A stretch of 42,118 nucleotides of DNA, from assembly GCA_021799875.1 (NCBI GenBank), contig JAJYZP010000014.1, positions 1 to 42,118 of the forward strand. The letters are read 5' to 3'. Both the position numbers and the translations under genes were made by a program. Origin of the DNA: Actinomycetes bacterium (lineage in GTDB: Bacteria > Actinomycetota > Acidimicrobiia > Acidimicrobiales > Acidimicrobiaceae). Of the stretch, positions 16,600 to 27,771 are shown piece by piece; within the stretch, counting starts at the first letter, position 1, and each line of letters begins with the position of its first letter. Below the pieces are notes generated by a model. That model was not told the DNA's origin and searched no databases. It worked only from the letters and a program-made list of their open reading frames with translations.

Positions 16600-17589
16600 A
16601 TGAGCTCAAAGACCAAGCGTCCAGATCGAAACCTAGCCCTCGATCTCGTTCGAGTCACCGAGGCCGCAGCGTTGGCATCAGGTATGTGGATGGGACGGGG
16701 CGATAAAGACGGGGCGGATGGCGCAGCAGTGGAGGCTATGCGACAGGTTCTTCAGAGCGTTCCCATGGAAGGTATCGTCATTATCGGAGAAGGCGAAAAG
16801 GACAACGCCCCGATGCTCTTCAACGGTGAGATCGTAGGAGAAGGGCACCCTCCGCTCACAGACGTAGCAGTCGACCCAATTGACGGAACTCGCCCAACTG
16901 CTCTCGGGCGGGGCGGAGCCCTGAGCGTCATAGCGGTCTCGGAGCGGGGCTCGATGTTCAATCCAGGTCCCTGTGTCTACATGGAAAAGCTCGCTGTTGG
17001 TCGAGACGGCATCGGCGTCGTCGACATACGGGCGACACCGTCTGAGAATCTGCGGGCCTTAGCTAAGGTCAAAGGTGTTTCGGTCCGCAACATAACTGCC
17101 GTTATCTTGGATCGCCCTCGCCACGAAGACTTAATCGAGGAGGTCCGCTCGGTCGGAGCAAGGATTCGCCTTATCACCGACGGCGATGTAGCTGGCGCAA
17201 TTTCAACCGCTTGGCTCGACTCCGGAACCGATATCTTATTTGGAATTGGCGGCACGCCTGAGGGAGTCCTCGCCGCAGCTGCACTGAAGTGCATGGACGG
17301 CCAGATCCAAGGACGACTGTGGCCTCGAAGTGCTGAAGAGCGAGCGAGCGCACTTGCCGCCGGCTACGACCTCGAGAGAGTTCTCGAGACAGACGATCTC
17401 ATCTCCTCAGACCACTGCTTCTTTGCGGCCTCAGGCATCACCGACGGCGAACTGCTCACCGGAGTTCGCTACCAAACACACCAGGCGATCACTCAATCTC
17501 TGGTCATGCGATCTCGCTCGAAGACCGTGCGTAGAATCGAAGCGTTTCACCGTATGGAGAAACTGCGCACCTTCAATATCGTTCCATAA
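16600..17589 (+). CDS. glpX: Class II fructose-1,6-bisphosphatase GlpX
   Basis: Hydrolyses fructose 1,6-bisphosphate to fructose 6-phosphate in gluconeogenesis. From ATG 16600 (GGGGG a few bases upstream) the product is 329 aa, the standard GlpX length. It begins with the expected [19 protein letters not shown]. Family motifs: [13 protein letters not shown] and the metal/phosphate-binding DPIDGT at residues 92-97, followed by [17 protein letters not shown]; also [31 protein letters not shown]-type sequence. Class II enzymes are the usual FBPase of actinobacteria, and this fits sugar phosphate supply to the storage-glucan genes to the left. The last 43 bp overlap the convergent 2H-GNAT gene. 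Confidence 0.95.
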   Translation: MSSKTKRPDRNLALDLVRVTEAAALASGMWMGRGDKDGADGAAVEAMRQVLQSVPMEGIVIIGEGEKDNAPMLFNGEIVGEGHPPLTDVAVDPIDGTRPTALGRGGALSVIAVSERGSMFNPGPCVYMEKLAVGRDGIGVVDIRATPSENLRALAKVKGVSVRNITAVILDRPRHEDLIEEVRSVGARIRLITDGDVAGAISTAWLDSGTDILFGIGGTPEGVLAAAALKCMDGQIQGRLWPRSAEERASALAAGYDLERVLETDDLISSDHCFFAASGITDGELLTGVRYQTHQAITQSLVMRSRSKTVRRIEAFHRMEKLRTFNIVP

Positions 17590-18599
17590 GGATTCACGAG
17601 CTGCGCAAGGACCGAGTCGTTCCGCTCCTCGAATCCAAGCACAGTCAAGAATCCATCCAGAGGGCTCTCGGCTGGCGCAAGAAGAAAACGGCCGTCGTTG
17701 CGCCTGAGGTACTCCAACAAGTGATCAAAGATTGCCCGGCCAACACCGCTTCCACGGTACTCGACTTCGCTGACTCTAAAATATCGCAGCGAAAAGATGC
17801 CTGGCGCAAGTCGACTCGCAACCACCCGACCCACCTCGTTGGAACCAACGTATGCCGCCACCACAATACCGTGGTCGACGCTCGTCATCTCAGGACCAAC
17901 CGAGTTCTCATCCTCGGAGTCTCGTAACGGCATCGCTCCATCGGTCAGGTGATCCGAGATACGATTGGCACCTCCAACAAAGTAGCCTTCCTCCGAGCAA
18001 GTCTCCTCTCTCTCCAAGCTGACGAAGGTCACCAGCGAGAGCAGCAACGGACCTCGAACCACTCGCCTCGTCTCACCGAGTAATGGGCTCACAACACTGC
18101 GCCATCGAGCGCTGCCGACTCGAGAGGGTAGCTCCAAGATCGAGATCGCTGTAATCTCGATCTCCCACTCGACACCACGAAGGAGTCGTAGCAGTTCGGC
18201 CGTCTCAACCGACGTCAGTCCATCAGCGAGCGTCACATGGGGACGGAAATCCCGTTCTGGATGGTCAGAGAGCCCACAGCTAGCCAAAAGCCTGTCTCGC
18301 ACGATCTTCAGACCACCGTCAAGGTCCGCAACGCAGAGCGCTACGACACTCAACGAGGGTTCGAACGTCATTACCTCCCCAATACGAACTCGAAAGGGAG
18401 CACTCTCTCCAACTACTTCTAGAAAACAACGCCGCAGGGAGGGCCAGTCAGCGTAGGAGAGATTGAACGGAGCTATGACCGTTACATGCGGATCAATCCG
18501 AGATACTCCTCGATAACCACAGACCGCTCGAATACCTTCAACCTCGAGACGGTGTGCTTCAGGGAGTTCTACAACCGCCCCGAGGCGCCGTCTCGCCAC
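17547..18599 (-). CDS. Fusion of 2H phosphoesterase (2'-5' RNA ligase-like) and GNAT acetyltransferase
   Basis: A 350-aa two-domain protein. Residues about 5-170 carry the two HxT motifs of 2H phosphoesterases, HVTVIAPF at H38 and RPHVTLADG at H121, as in LigT/2'-5' RNA ligase-like and cyclic phosphodiesterase enzymes. After a linker (about 175-240), residues about 245-350 look like a GNAT acetyltransferase with the acetyl-CoA loop [15 protein letters not shown] and a closing VLGFEERND segment. It begins with GTG 12 bp after the atpC stop, so it is probably co-transcribed with the ATP synthase genes. It overlaps glpX tail to tail by 43 bp. The substrate of neither domain is known; action on RNA or a nucleotide is only inferred from the 2H fold. 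Confidence 0.8.
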   Translation of the reverse strand: MARRRLGAVVELPEAHRLEVEGIRAVCGYRGVSRIDPHVTVIAPFNLSYADWPSLRRCFLEVVGESAPFRVRIGEVMTFEPSLSVVALCVADLDGGLKIVRDRLLASCGLSDHPERDFRPHVTLADGLTSVETAELLRLLRGVEWEIEITAISILELPSRVGSARWRSVVSPLLGETRRVVRGPLLLSLVTFVSLEREETCSEEGYFVGGANRISDHLTDGAMPLRDSEDENSVGPEMTSVDHGIVVAAYVGSNEVGRVVASRLAPGIFSLRYFRVSEVEYRGSGVGRAIFDHLLEYLRRNDGRFLLAPAESPLDGFLTVLGFEERNDSVLAQLVNPYGTILKVRSFSIR

Positions 18600-18611
18600 C
18601 TTAGAGGATCC

Positions 18612-18961
18612 TTACTTTACGTGTGAAGTATCCATCACAGCATCCAATGCTGCAGAGGTTCGAGCTTGCACTGCTGCAAGCAACGACTCTTCATCCTCGT
18701 AACCCAGCTCCGCAAAGGGGACGACAACACTGACCATATTGCCCGCTGCGCGCACAAAACCTCCATCAACACCGACGAGCAGGGTCTCACCATCAACCTT
18801 CAGCACCTTCACAACACACGGCGCCACTGTTGCAATATAGGGAGAGTGTTGCGCAAAAAACGCTATGTCACCGAGCCCAGAACGCAGTGAGACACTCTGC
18901 ACGTCGCCCTCGAAGATCACCGCCTCCGGAGTCACAAGGGCAAAGGGGTAGGCCGTAGCCA

Positions 18962-18962
<1 letters not shown>
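18612..18962 (-). CDS. atpC: ATP synthase F1 subunit epsilon (short form)
   Basis: Central-stalk subunit of F1, 116 aa. The N-terminal beta-sandwich is complete: FALVTPEAVIFEGDVQSV, the GDIAFFAQHSPYIATVAP turn, and a glycine-rich VGVDGGFVRAAGN segment. Only one C-terminal helix (about residues 88-107) is visible, so the second inhibitory helix of longer homologues is missing or reduced; short epsilon chains also occur in mycobacteria. The GTG start shares its first base with the last base of the atpD stop, with AAGG upstream. Confidence 0.93.
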
Positions 18963-20416
<1,454 letters not shown>

Positions 20417-20450
20417 TCACAGTGTCTGAACTTTCCAATACGACCAATAT

Positions 20451-21362
20451 TCATTCGTGATCGCTACCACTACCGCTCTGAGACAGGGCTTCCGCACCAC
20501 CAACAATCTCCATAATCTCGTTCGTGATAGAGTCCTGACGAGCGCGATTCAACTGCCGCCGATAAACCTTGGCTAGCTCGTCAGCATTATCGGAGGCCGC
20601 CTTCATCGCGCGTTGGCGTGCCGCATGTTCCGAGGCCGACGCCTCGAGCAGGAGAGCAAAGAGCTTGGCCTCTGCGAACTGCCTCATCAAGGGAAGAACG
20701 ATCAACTCAGAAGATGGTTCAAACTCGAAGTCCAGTCCAAGATCATGGTCCTTAGCTTCGAGTTGTAGCTCTTCGCGAACGATCGGTACGAGTTGCTCGA
20801 GCGCCAATCTCTGGGTACCAGCTGAAATGAAGCGGTACGATGCCACACGGATCGCTCCAATCTCCCCGGCCTCGAATCGCGCCAAAAGATCGCCCAAGAT
20901 CTCTGTTACGTGGGAAAAATTCGGCCGATCGGTGACGGTCAAAACCTCACGCACCACCGGAATACTGCGATAGCGAAAATACGCCTGGGCCTTCTTTCCA
21001 ACCGCAACCACAAGCGTCTCGTTACCCTCCCGCTCCCGAGCCTTCATGGTCTCCTCAACTCGCCGGAGCACTGAAGAGTTGAAGCCACCACACAAGCCCC
21101 GATCGGAAGTGACTGCGATCAGTACTTCAGGTAGATCCCCTCGGATCGGCTCCGTGTAGGGAGATCTCGGAATTCCAGCGGCCCTGGCGAGATCACGGAC
21201 GATATTGGAGAGCTCACGATAGTAGGGCCTCGCAGAGGCGATACGACCCATGGCTCGCACAATCCTCGAGGCCGCTATCAACTCCATAGCTCTCGTGATC
21301 TTTTTGGTCGACTGAACGCTTTTTATCCGACGACGAAGGGTACGTTCTTGACCTCCGGCCAT
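20451..21362 (-). CDS. atpG: ATP synthase F1 subunit gamma
   Basis: Rotor shaft of F1, 303 aa. The N-terminal coiled coil reads RRRIKSVQSTKKITRAMELIAASR. The central SDRGLCGGFNSSVLR motif and the C-terminal RQRAMKAASDNADEL and NRARQDSITNEIMEIVGGAEAL helix are the strongly conserved gamma signatures. It is slightly longer than the E. coli chain (287 aa), as is usual for actinobacteria. It lies 3 bp after atpA. Confidence 0.96.
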   Translation of the reverse strand: MAGGQERTLRRRIKSVQSTKKITRAMELIAASRIVRAMGRIASARPYYRELSNIVRDLARAAGIPRSPYTEPIRGDLPEVLIAVTSDRGLCGGFNSSVLRRVEETMKAREREGNETLVVAVGKKAQAYFRYRSIPVVREVLTVTDRPNFSHVTEILGDLLARFEAGEIGAIRVASYRFISAGTQRLALEQLVPIVREELQLEAKDHDLGLDFEFEPSSELIVLPLMRQFAEAKLFALLLEASASEHAARQRAMKAASDNADELAKVYRRQLNRARQDSITNEIMEIVGGAEALSQSGSGSDHE

Positions 21363-21365
21363 CGA

Positions 21366-22895
21366 CTACGACCCCACTCGAGGGTTCGGATCAAAACCGG
21401 CCTTAAACTCAGTAATCGCTGCAGTCATCTCGTCACGATTTGGGAGTCGACCTGTCTCGGTGATCGACTTGAGTAGATCACCATGACGTACTCGGAGATA
21501 GTCCAACATTTCAGAGACGAATCGAACCATCTCTTCCACAGGAACGTCGTCGGTTACGCCAGTGGTCCCAGCAAAAATTGAGAAGACCTGCTCTTCGACC
21601 GGGACCGGCGCACTCTGCGCCTGCTTCAAGACTTCAGTAAGACGATAGCCTCGATCAAGCTGTGCCTGCGAGACCTTGTCAAGCTCGGACCCGAATGCGG
21701 CGAAGGCCTCGAGGTCGCGAAATTGGGCGAGATCGAGTCGAAGGTTTCCGGCCACGTCCTTCATGGCCTTTATTTGCGCAGCGCCGCCAACACGGGAGAC
21801 CGAAGTTCCGACGTTGATGGCAGGTCGCACACCAGAGTAGAACAGGTCGGTATCTAAAAAGACCTGTCCGTCCGTGATCGAGATCACATTCGTCGGGATA
21901 TAAGCCGAGATATCTCCCGCCTTCGTCTCAATAATAGGAAGCGCTGTCAACGAGCCTCCACCGCGCTCATCAGAGAGCTTCGCCGCTCTCTCCAAAAGAC
22001 GAGAGTGAAGATAGAAAACGTCCCCCGGATACGCCTCTCGACCAGGAGGACGACGTAACAAGAGGGCCAGTTGCCGGTAGGCCTCCGCCTGCTTAGACAG
22101 GTCGTCATACACAATGAGTGCGTGATCGCCTCGCTCCATCCAATACTGCCCCATAGCGCACCCTGCATAAGGAGCTAGATACTTAAAAGGGGCTCCAGCG
22201 TCAGCGGGCGCGGAAACGACCACGGTATGTTCGAGAGCACCATGCTCGGCGAGCGTTGACACGGCTGCTGCCACGGTAGAGCCCTTTTGTCCGATCGCAA
22301 CGTAGATACACTTGACCCCGTTACCCTTCTGATTGATGATCGTATCGAGAGCAACTGAGGTCTTCCCGGTCTTCCGATCACCGATGATGAGCTCGCGCTG
22401 ACCACGACCGATGGGAGTGAGGGCATCGATCGCCTTAATTCCGGTCTGCATTGGCTCTCCGACAGGCTGCCGATCCACAATGCCCGGTGCCTGAACCTCG
22501 AGCCGACGATGTTCAGTTGCCTGGATAGGACCCTTACCATCTATCGGGACACCAAGCGCGTCAACGACCCGACCCAGCAATGCATCTCCGACCGGAACGG
22601 ACATGATGGATCCGCTAGACCGCACGACCTCGCCCTCTTCGACCGACTCGGCGCTACCCAGAACGACTGCACCGATCGACTCCTCATCGAGGTTCAATGC
22701 AAGGCCAACCGCCCCTCGCTCAAATGTGAGCAGCTCGTTGACGGCAACCGACGGAAGACCAGACACGCGAGCGATACCATCTCCGACCTCAAGGACTCGA
22801 CCGACCTCTTCGCCCATAGTGGACGGAGTGAAGTTCTCGAGCCGCTTCTTGATAGCGCTCGAGATCTCCTCAGCAGAGATATTCCAGTCTGACAT
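21366..22895 (-). CDS. atpA: ATP synthase F1 subunit alpha
   Basis: Non-catalytic nucleotide-binding subunit, 509 aa. The P-loop [13 protein letters not shown] (about residues 170-182), the [16 protein letters not shown] stretch, [33 protein letters not shown] and the [15 protein letters not shown] segment identify it. The N-terminal helix ([19 protein letters not shown]) docks subunit delta in homologues. It lies 35 bp after atpH. Confidence 0.97.
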   Translation of the reverse strand: MSDWNISAEEISSAIKKRLENFTPSTMGEEVGRVLEVGDGIARVSGLPSVAVNELLTFERGAVGLALNLDEESIGAVVLGSAESVEEGEVVRSSGSIMSVPVGDALLGRVVDALGVPIDGKGPIQATEHRRLEVQAPGIVDRQPVGEPMQTGIKAIDALTPIGRGQRELIIGDRKTGKTSVALDTIINQKGNGVKCIYVAIGQKGSTVAAAVSTLAEHGALEHTVVVSAPADAGAPFKYLAPYAGCAMGQYWMERGDHALIVYDDLSKQAEAYRQLALLLRRPPGREAYPGDVFYLHSRLLERAAKLSDERGGGSLTALPIIETKAGDISAYIPTNVISITDGQVFLDTDLFYSGVRPAINVGTSVSRVGGAAQIKAMKDVAGNLRLDLAQFRDLEAFAAFGSELDKVSQAQLDRGYRLTEVLKQAQSAPVPVEEQVFSIFAGTTGVTDDVPVEEMVRFVSEMLDYLRVRHGDLLKSITETGRLPNRDEMTAAITEFKAGFDPNPRVGS

Positions 22896-22930
22896 GATAC
22901 TCCTACTCCCTACCCCTTCTTCGCAAATGT

Positions 22931-23803
22931 CTAGTCAGCCGCATTGGCAAGCGCCAAGCGCGCCACATCAAGACGATGACGTACCGTCCCGTCGTAGATC
23001 TTGTCCCCAACTACTGCGACGATTCCGCCGAGCAGAGATGGGTCCACTTCGCATCGGAGCTCGAGGTCTCGACCTACAGATTGACTCAAGGTCATCCGAA
23101 TACGCTGTTCCGCTTCCTGAGAGAGCGGACGTGCACTCCTAAGATGTGCCACACGTCGCCCGCGCTCACGCGCCACAACCGCAGCTACCCGCTCCAACAC
23201 ATCGACGACATCTCGAGATTTCGTGACTTTTGCCGCAAAACCGAGGACGCTCAGAACGGGATCGTCCACCCGTGAGGCAAACAGGTCTTGAACCAGTGCG
23301 AGGCGACTCTCCTCGCTACTCCCAAAACCTGAGAGGAAACGCCGCAACTCGCGTGAACGCCCGATGGCAGAGCTCACGGAGTAGAGCTGACTTTCGTAAG
23401 CATCGAGAGAAATCCGGTGGTCCAGTCTGAAGTAGGCCAACGCGTATCCATCAACCCTCCGCCGAGCTCCGACGAAGCCCGGCGCACCACGAAGATACTC
23501 GTTACGAAGCACACTCTCAAGATCGAGAAGCGTCTCCAACAAGAAACGCGGGCTCTCCTCTTCGACAGCCACGGATAGCAGCTCGAGTGTGAACGCAGAC
23601 ACCCTTGAAGCCAAGAGATCCCTAGCAATGGCCTCTCGAGTACTAGCCGAAGTCGATACGTCTCCAAAGACCTGCTGAAGATCGAGATTGGTTTGAAATA
23701 GATTAGCCAACGAGGCCCACTCCTGGGTCACCTCGGCCAAAGCCCCCTCACGAGTCGCTATCTCGGAGACGCCGATCCCAAACCCGAGCACAAACTCTCT
23801 CAC
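22931..23803 (-). CDS. atpH: ATP synthase subunit delta (OSCP) with duplicated N-terminal domain
   Basis: Peripheral-stalk subunit linking F1 to the b dimer. At 290 aa it is much longer than the E. coli chain (177 aa). The extra length is an internal duplication. [18 protein letters not shown] near residue 65 matches [18 protein letters not shown] near residue 180, and both are followed by a helix ending V-R-E or V-R-N-E. The second copy leads into the usual C-terminal domain ([20 protein letters not shown]). A duplicated delta N-domain is also found in the mycobacterial b-delta fusion, but here subunit b is a separate gene. The start overlaps the atpF stop by 4 bp. Confidence 0.92.
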   Translation of the reverse strand: MREFVLGFGIGVSEIATREGALAEVTQEWASLANLFQTNLDLQQVFGDVSTSASTREAIARDLLASRVSAFTLELLSVAVEEESPRFLLETLLDLESVLRNEYLRGAPGFVGARRRVDGYALAYFRLDHRISLDAYESQLYSVSSAIGRSRELRRFLSGFGSSEESRLALVQDLFASRVDDPVLSVLGFAAKVTKSRDVVDVLERVAAVVARERGRRVAHLRSARPLSQEAEQRIRMTLSQSVGRDLELRCEVDPSLLGGIVAVVGDKIYDGTVRHRLDVARLALANAAD

Positions 23804-24321
23804 GCTTCCTCGCTCGCAATCTCAGCGACGAAGCGATCGATCAACGGATCCACCGTCAAACGATCAATCTCGACCTCAAGAATACGTTCCGCGAGATCGA
23901 CGGCGAGATCGCCCACGAGGCCACGCAACTCAGCAATGACCCGATCTCGTTCACCTCGGAGAGAGTCTTCCGCACGCGCGACGATCGCTGCTGCATCTCG
24001 TTCTGCCTGAGCAACAAGCTCCTCTCGAAGGCCATTCGCTGTAGCTCGCGCCTCCTCGAGCAGCCTCGTAGCCTCGCGTCGAGCCTCTTCCAATTGAGCC
24101 TTATACTGCGCCAGCGCAGACTCAGCCTCATTGCGAGCCAGCTCCGCAGCCTCGATATCGAGACGGATCTTCTCACTTCGATCAACCATCGCTTTACGAA
24201 CCGGCGGAAAGACGAACCGAATAAAGAGAATCATCAAGACCACGAAGGAGATGACGGACCAAATTACTTCTCCGGTCGCTGGGAGAATAGGATTCACCGA
24301 CTGCGACGCAGCAAACAACAT
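23800..24321 (-). CDS. atpF: ATP synthase Fo subunit b
   Basis: Peripheral-stalk membrane subunit, 173 aa. One N-terminal transmembrane helix (about residues 18-40, VIWSVISFVVLMILFIRFV) is followed by FPPVRKAMVDRSEKI. Then comes a long charged, alanine-rich right-handed coiled coil (about 50-140) and a C-terminal delta-binding end. The stop overlaps atpH by 4 bp; the start is 9 bp after atpE. Confidence 0.95.
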   Translation of the reverse strand: MLFAASQSVNPILPATGEVIWSVISFVVLMILFIRFVFPPVRKAMVDRSEKIRLDIEAAELARNEAESALAQYKAQLEEARREATRLLEEARATANGLREELVAQAERDAAAIVARAEDSLRGERDRVIAELRGLVGDLAVDLAERILEVEIDRLTVDPLIDRFVAEIASEEA

Positions 24322-24330
24322 CGTGCGACC

Positions 24331-24642
<312 letters not shown>

Positions 24643-24787
24643 CTACGGCACTCGCTCCATTTTCTTCTAGGTCGCTAGACCCACAAGAGACCCACCCAAC
24701 CTGAGTAAGAGCCGCTGTAAGTCTAGGAGCACTACCTCGATCCAAGCCATAAAACTCTCGTCGGAGTAGAACTTTTACTACTTTCCT

Positions 24788-25555
24788 CTAGTGCTCTCCA
24801 GCCATCGCCTCACCGATGTACACAGCGGCCAAGGTTGTGAAGATAAAGGCCTGGAGAAAGCTTACGAAGATTTCATATCCGGTCAAAACGACCAGCATCG
24901 CAAAGGGGAGCGGGTCGGCCACCAACAGAATGCTCTTGACGAAGAGTGCCTCCGTCAGGACTGCAAAGGCAATGAGCAGCAGGTGTCCCGCAAGTAGATT
25001 ACCAAAGAGTCGAATGGCGAGAGCGAACGGACGAACAATGAAGGTCGATAGCAACTCTAGAGGAATAAGTAGGGGCAGTATCGCCACTGGCACTCCGCTT
25101 GGGACCAGTGAAGATTTAAGGTACTTTCCCAGACCCTGAGAGCGAATGCCAACGCCGATGAAGACGACGTACACCATGAGCGCGAGCGGGGCAGTCACCC
25201 CAATTCTCGCCGTCGCGGGCATCTGAATAAACGGAATGACCTCGAAAAGATTGGAGATCAAGATGAAGAAAAAGAGTCCGGTCAGCCACGGAACCCAGAC
25301 CAAGCCTTGCGGACCCATTGACTCCCGAACAATGGAGTTGGTAATGAAGTCCACCCCGATCTCGACGAGATTCTGAACGCCCCGTGGAACGAGCCGACCT
25401 TGTCGTCCGGCTATGGCAAAAACCACAAGCGTAATGAGGGCGGCGGTGAGCGTGATGAGACCGACCTTGTTGAGTTCGAATGCGCCCGAACCAAAGGCTA
25501 TGGATCTCCAGTTCAGAACCTCACCGATCGGTGGAAAATTAATTGCTGCCAGCAC
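24788..25555 (-). CDS. atpB: ATP synthase Fo subunit a
   Basis: Proton-channel subunit, multi-pass membrane protein. The essential Arg is in PFALAIRLFGNLLAGH, equivalent to E. coli R210, and the NLFEVIPFIQMPATARIGVTAPLALMVY region forms the conserved middle helices. I chose the GTG at 25555 (255 aa): AGGAGG at 25564-25569 lies 8 nt upstream. The longer open frame to 25603 would overlap the preceding gene by 65 bp. With this start the overlap is 17 bp. About 180 bp without a gene separate its end from atpE. Confidence 0.94.
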   Translation of the reverse strand: MLAAINFPPIGEVLNWRSIAFGSGAFELNKVGLITLTAALITLVVFAIAGRQGRLVPRGVQNLVEIGVDFITNSIVRESMGPQGLVWVPWLTGLFFFILISNLFEVIPFIQMPATARIGVTAPLALMVYVVFIGVGIRSQGLGKYLKSSLVPSGVPVAILPLLIPLELLSTFIVRPFALAIRLFGNLLAGHLLLIAFAVLTEALFVKSILLVADPLPFAMLVVLTGYEIFVSFLQAFIFTTLAAVYIGEAMAGEH

Positions 25556-26042
25556 CGGAGTGGCCTCCTCCTCTGAAACTAGGTCGGAACCCGTCGAATG
25601 CAATCTTCCCGGTCACCCGCGACGCGGTCACGATCACCGGAACAAGATGGGCAACTATCAACGCCACTCCAAATATCACTAGGTCCATCCATGAAGCTCT
25701 GGCAACAGGGATAATCGCTGCCGTAAGAAGTACGAGGACGAACCCAAAGCTTCCTAACGCACCGCCCATGAGAGCAACCGGAGAAATCCTAGCGCACCAG
25801 ACGAGGATCCTGGTCGCCACAGAGTAGTTCACAACTACCAAAATCTCGGCGTAGCCCGCCGAATAAAGACCCTTCGAACCGCCGGCCAGAAGTCCTCCTA
25901 CCAGCACCGGTATCGCCATGGCAAGAGAAGATCGAACGAGAACTCTTCCAATTCTTGCCTCTACCGGCTCCGACGATGAGCTCACCTCTGCCGATTCAGG
26001 CCCATCAGCTCCCTGCTCATTACGCCCCAAACCCTCTACCAC
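25539..26042 (-). CDS. Small membrane protein, AtpI-like (ATP synthase-associated)
   Basis: A 167-aa protein with a charged, acidic N-terminus (about 30 residues) and four predicted membrane segments: about 34-55, 62-85, 90-115 and 120-145. A C-terminal basic and glycine-rich tail follows. Position directly before atpB and topology match AtpI (subunit I) proteins, which assist c-ring or Fo assembly. The sequence itself is too divergent for me to be certain. The GTG start is 2 bp after the preceding stop and the end overlaps atpB by 17 bp. Confidence 0.65.
   Translation of the reverse strand: MVEGLGRNEQGADGPESAEVSSSSEPVEARIGRVLVRSSLAMAIPVLVGGLLAGGSKGLYSAGYAEILVVVNYSVATRILVWCARISPVALMGGALGSFGFVLVLLTAAIIPVARASWMDLVIFGVALIVAHLVPVIVTASRVTGKIAFDGFRPSFRGGGHSGAGSN
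25564..25569 (-). promoter_or_regulatory. Ribosome binding site AGGAGG deciding the atpB start
   Basis: AGGAGG on the minus strand lies 8 nt from the GTG at 25555 and inside the longer open frame, so it argues for the shorter start. It sits within the last codons of the upstream AtpI-like gene. Confidence 0.65.
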
Positions 26043-26044
26043 GA

Positions 26045-26476
26045 CTAAACACTTCCTTCTTGCGGGTACTGCTGATCCGGTGCCACAAGACGTCTCGCCA
26101 CGTCGGCCAAGTCCTCACCAAGCGCTAGATCCGCTTCTAAGAAGCCCGACAGGCCTCGATCTTGTGGCTCTCTCCGCTGACGCACAGAGCGTACAGCGTC
26201 AGCTTCGTCCAGGGATCGGAACGCATCCTTCGCCTGGTAGTACAGTCGAACCATTGTACCAACGGCCCCAAAGAGCGTGAGAGCTATGAAGTACACGATG
26301 TTGTGAAATTGACGATAGGCGAGCCACCCGAGTCCGGTACACAGCAGAATCGTTCCGAACATTTCAACGGCAGTTGCCACGCCATCTGTAAGGCCCATAC
26401 CACGTGATCGAGTGGTACCACCTGCACTCGATGGCGTCCGTAGCTGCGACTGAACGAGTCCTTTAATTCGACTCAC
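26045..26476 (-). CDS. AtpZ/AtpI-family small membrane protein
   Basis: A 143-aa protein with a basic N-terminus and two transmembrane helices (about 33-53 and 59-80). The pattern around GTILLCTGLGWLAYRQ and LTLFGAVGTMVRLYYQAKDAF resembles the two-helix AtpZ/AtpQ family encoded next to ATP synthase operons. A soluble, charged C-terminal half (about 85-143) follows. The GTG start overlaps the wecA stop (GTGA), so coupling to wecA is likely. A role in ATP synthase assembly or Mg2+ handling is known for some relatives and only inferred here. Confidence 0.65.
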   Translation of the reverse strand: MSRIKGLVQSQLRTPSSAGGTTRSRGMGLTDGVATAVEMFGTILLCTGLGWLAYRQFHNIVYFIALTLFGAVGTMVRLYYQAKDAFRSLDEADAVRSVRQRREPQDRGLSGFLEADLALGEDLADVARRLVAPDQQYPQEGSV

Positions 26477-27753
26477 CTGTCTTCACCTCTCTGCTCAGGC
26501 TCCAAAAACCGCTCGGAAGTATTCGATTGCGTTCTCCCAAGCGACTCGCCCACAAGCTCTTGACCACTACTTCGAGAGGCAGCTGTACGCTCGTCGCCAG
26601 CCCTCACATCACTAGAAACCACCCTCGTCCCACCCCTTCGGGACCCGATTTTTGCTCGCTTGGAGTGCCGATACTGTTTCGAAAGCCCTGGACGAAAGAG
26701 CGTATAGAGTGTAATGCCCGCGGCCGCCACGACAAACGGCAACTCTGCATTGATCTGGTGAAGAAACGTGGGTACTAGCGCAAAGCCGGCCAAAACGGCA
26801 GTCCACGCCCACAAAATGAGCACCGATCGCAGGTGACCGTGCCCCATCTGCATGAGCCGATGATGGAGATGTTCCTTATCCGGGGAGGAGACACCACTTC
26901 TCCTCGCAGTACGGCGAATAACTGCGAAAACCATATCGACCATCGGGACGCCGAGGATTACGAAAGGAATGAAAAGCGGAGCGAAGAAAAAAAACGTCTG
27001 ATCCGAGACCCCAATAGTACGCCCTCCTACGAGCGAGGTCGATGCGGCCATAAGGAGCCCCAGAAGCATCGCACCCGTATCGCCCATAAAAATGCGCGCT
27101 GGATGGAAATTGTGTGGGAGAAATCCAAGGCAGATTCCAAACACGACGAAGGCTATCAGCGGACCGAGCGAGCTCGCCGATAGCTGCCCAAGTGATTCGA
27201 GCTTCAATCCGTACAGTCCAAAGGCGAGTGAAGCGATGGCGACGATCCCCCCAGCAAGACCGTCGAGACCGTCGATCAGATTCACGGCGTTTTCCATTGC
27301 GACGACCCAAACCGCAGTCAGGAGCGGAGTGATCGAAGCAGAGAGCACGATCACTCCCGCGAAAGGGACCTTGAACCAGAACATCGTGGCTCCGAAGATC
27401 CATAGAACTGATGACGAGAGGATCTGTCCGGCAAGCTTTGCCGGAGCGGTCACGTCGAAGATATCATCGAGAGCGCCAACCGTCGTTATCACGATCGCTG
27501 CGAGTACTATGCCAATGGGCTCCGATGATCGAGTAAAGATGTCATGGAATCCTCGTACCTGAGATGCGAATCCGAATGCGACGAGAAACCCAAACAGCAT
27601 CGCGAGACCGCCCATGGTAGCTGTAGACCTTGTGTGAACCATACGTTCGCTCGGAGCCACAACGAGTTTCAGCCTGGGAGCTGCTGCGCGCACAACAAAG
27701 GTGGCAACCCACGTTACGAAGGCCGCAACGAGGACCACAAGGACGTACAGCAT
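26473..27753 (-). CDS. wecA: Undecaprenyl-phosphate glycosyl-1-phosphate transferase (WecA/TagO/MraY family)
   Basis: Polytopic membrane enzyme of 426 aa that transfers a UDP-sugar phosphate (probably GlcNAc-1-P) to undecaprenyl or decaprenyl phosphate, starting wall polysaccharide synthesis. Family motifs: GALDDIFDVTAPAKLAGQ (Mg2+-binding DD), NLIDGLDGLAGG, MGDTGAMLLG, and the cytoplasmic HLHHRLMQMGH typical of WecA rather than MraY. About ten hydrophobic segments are visible. The last 70 residues are polar. Its place between glyA and the atp genes is an actinobacterial arrangement. Confidence 0.93.
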   Translation of the reverse strand: MLYVLVVLVAAFVTWVATFVVRAAAPRLKLVVAPSERMVHTRSTATMGGLAMLFGFLVAFGFASQVRGFHDIFTRSSEPIGIVLAAIVITTVGALDDIFDVTAPAKLAGQILSSSVLWIFGATMFWFKVPFAGVIVLSASITPLLTAVWVVAMENAVNLIDGLDGLAGGIVAIASLAFGLYGLKLESLGQLSASSLGPLIAFVVFGICLGFLPHNFHPARIFMGDTGAMLLGLLMAASTSLVGGRTIGVSDQTFFFFAPLFIPFVILGVPMVDMVFAVIRRTARRSGVSSPDKEHLHHRLMQMGHGHLRSVLILWAWTAVLAGFALVPTFLHQINAELPFVVAAAGITLYTLFRPGLSKQYRHSKRAKIGSRRGGTRVVSSDVRAGDERTAASRSSGQELVGESLGRTQSNTSERFLEPEQRGEDR

Positions 27754-27771
27754 TCTTTTTGCCTGGAGGTC

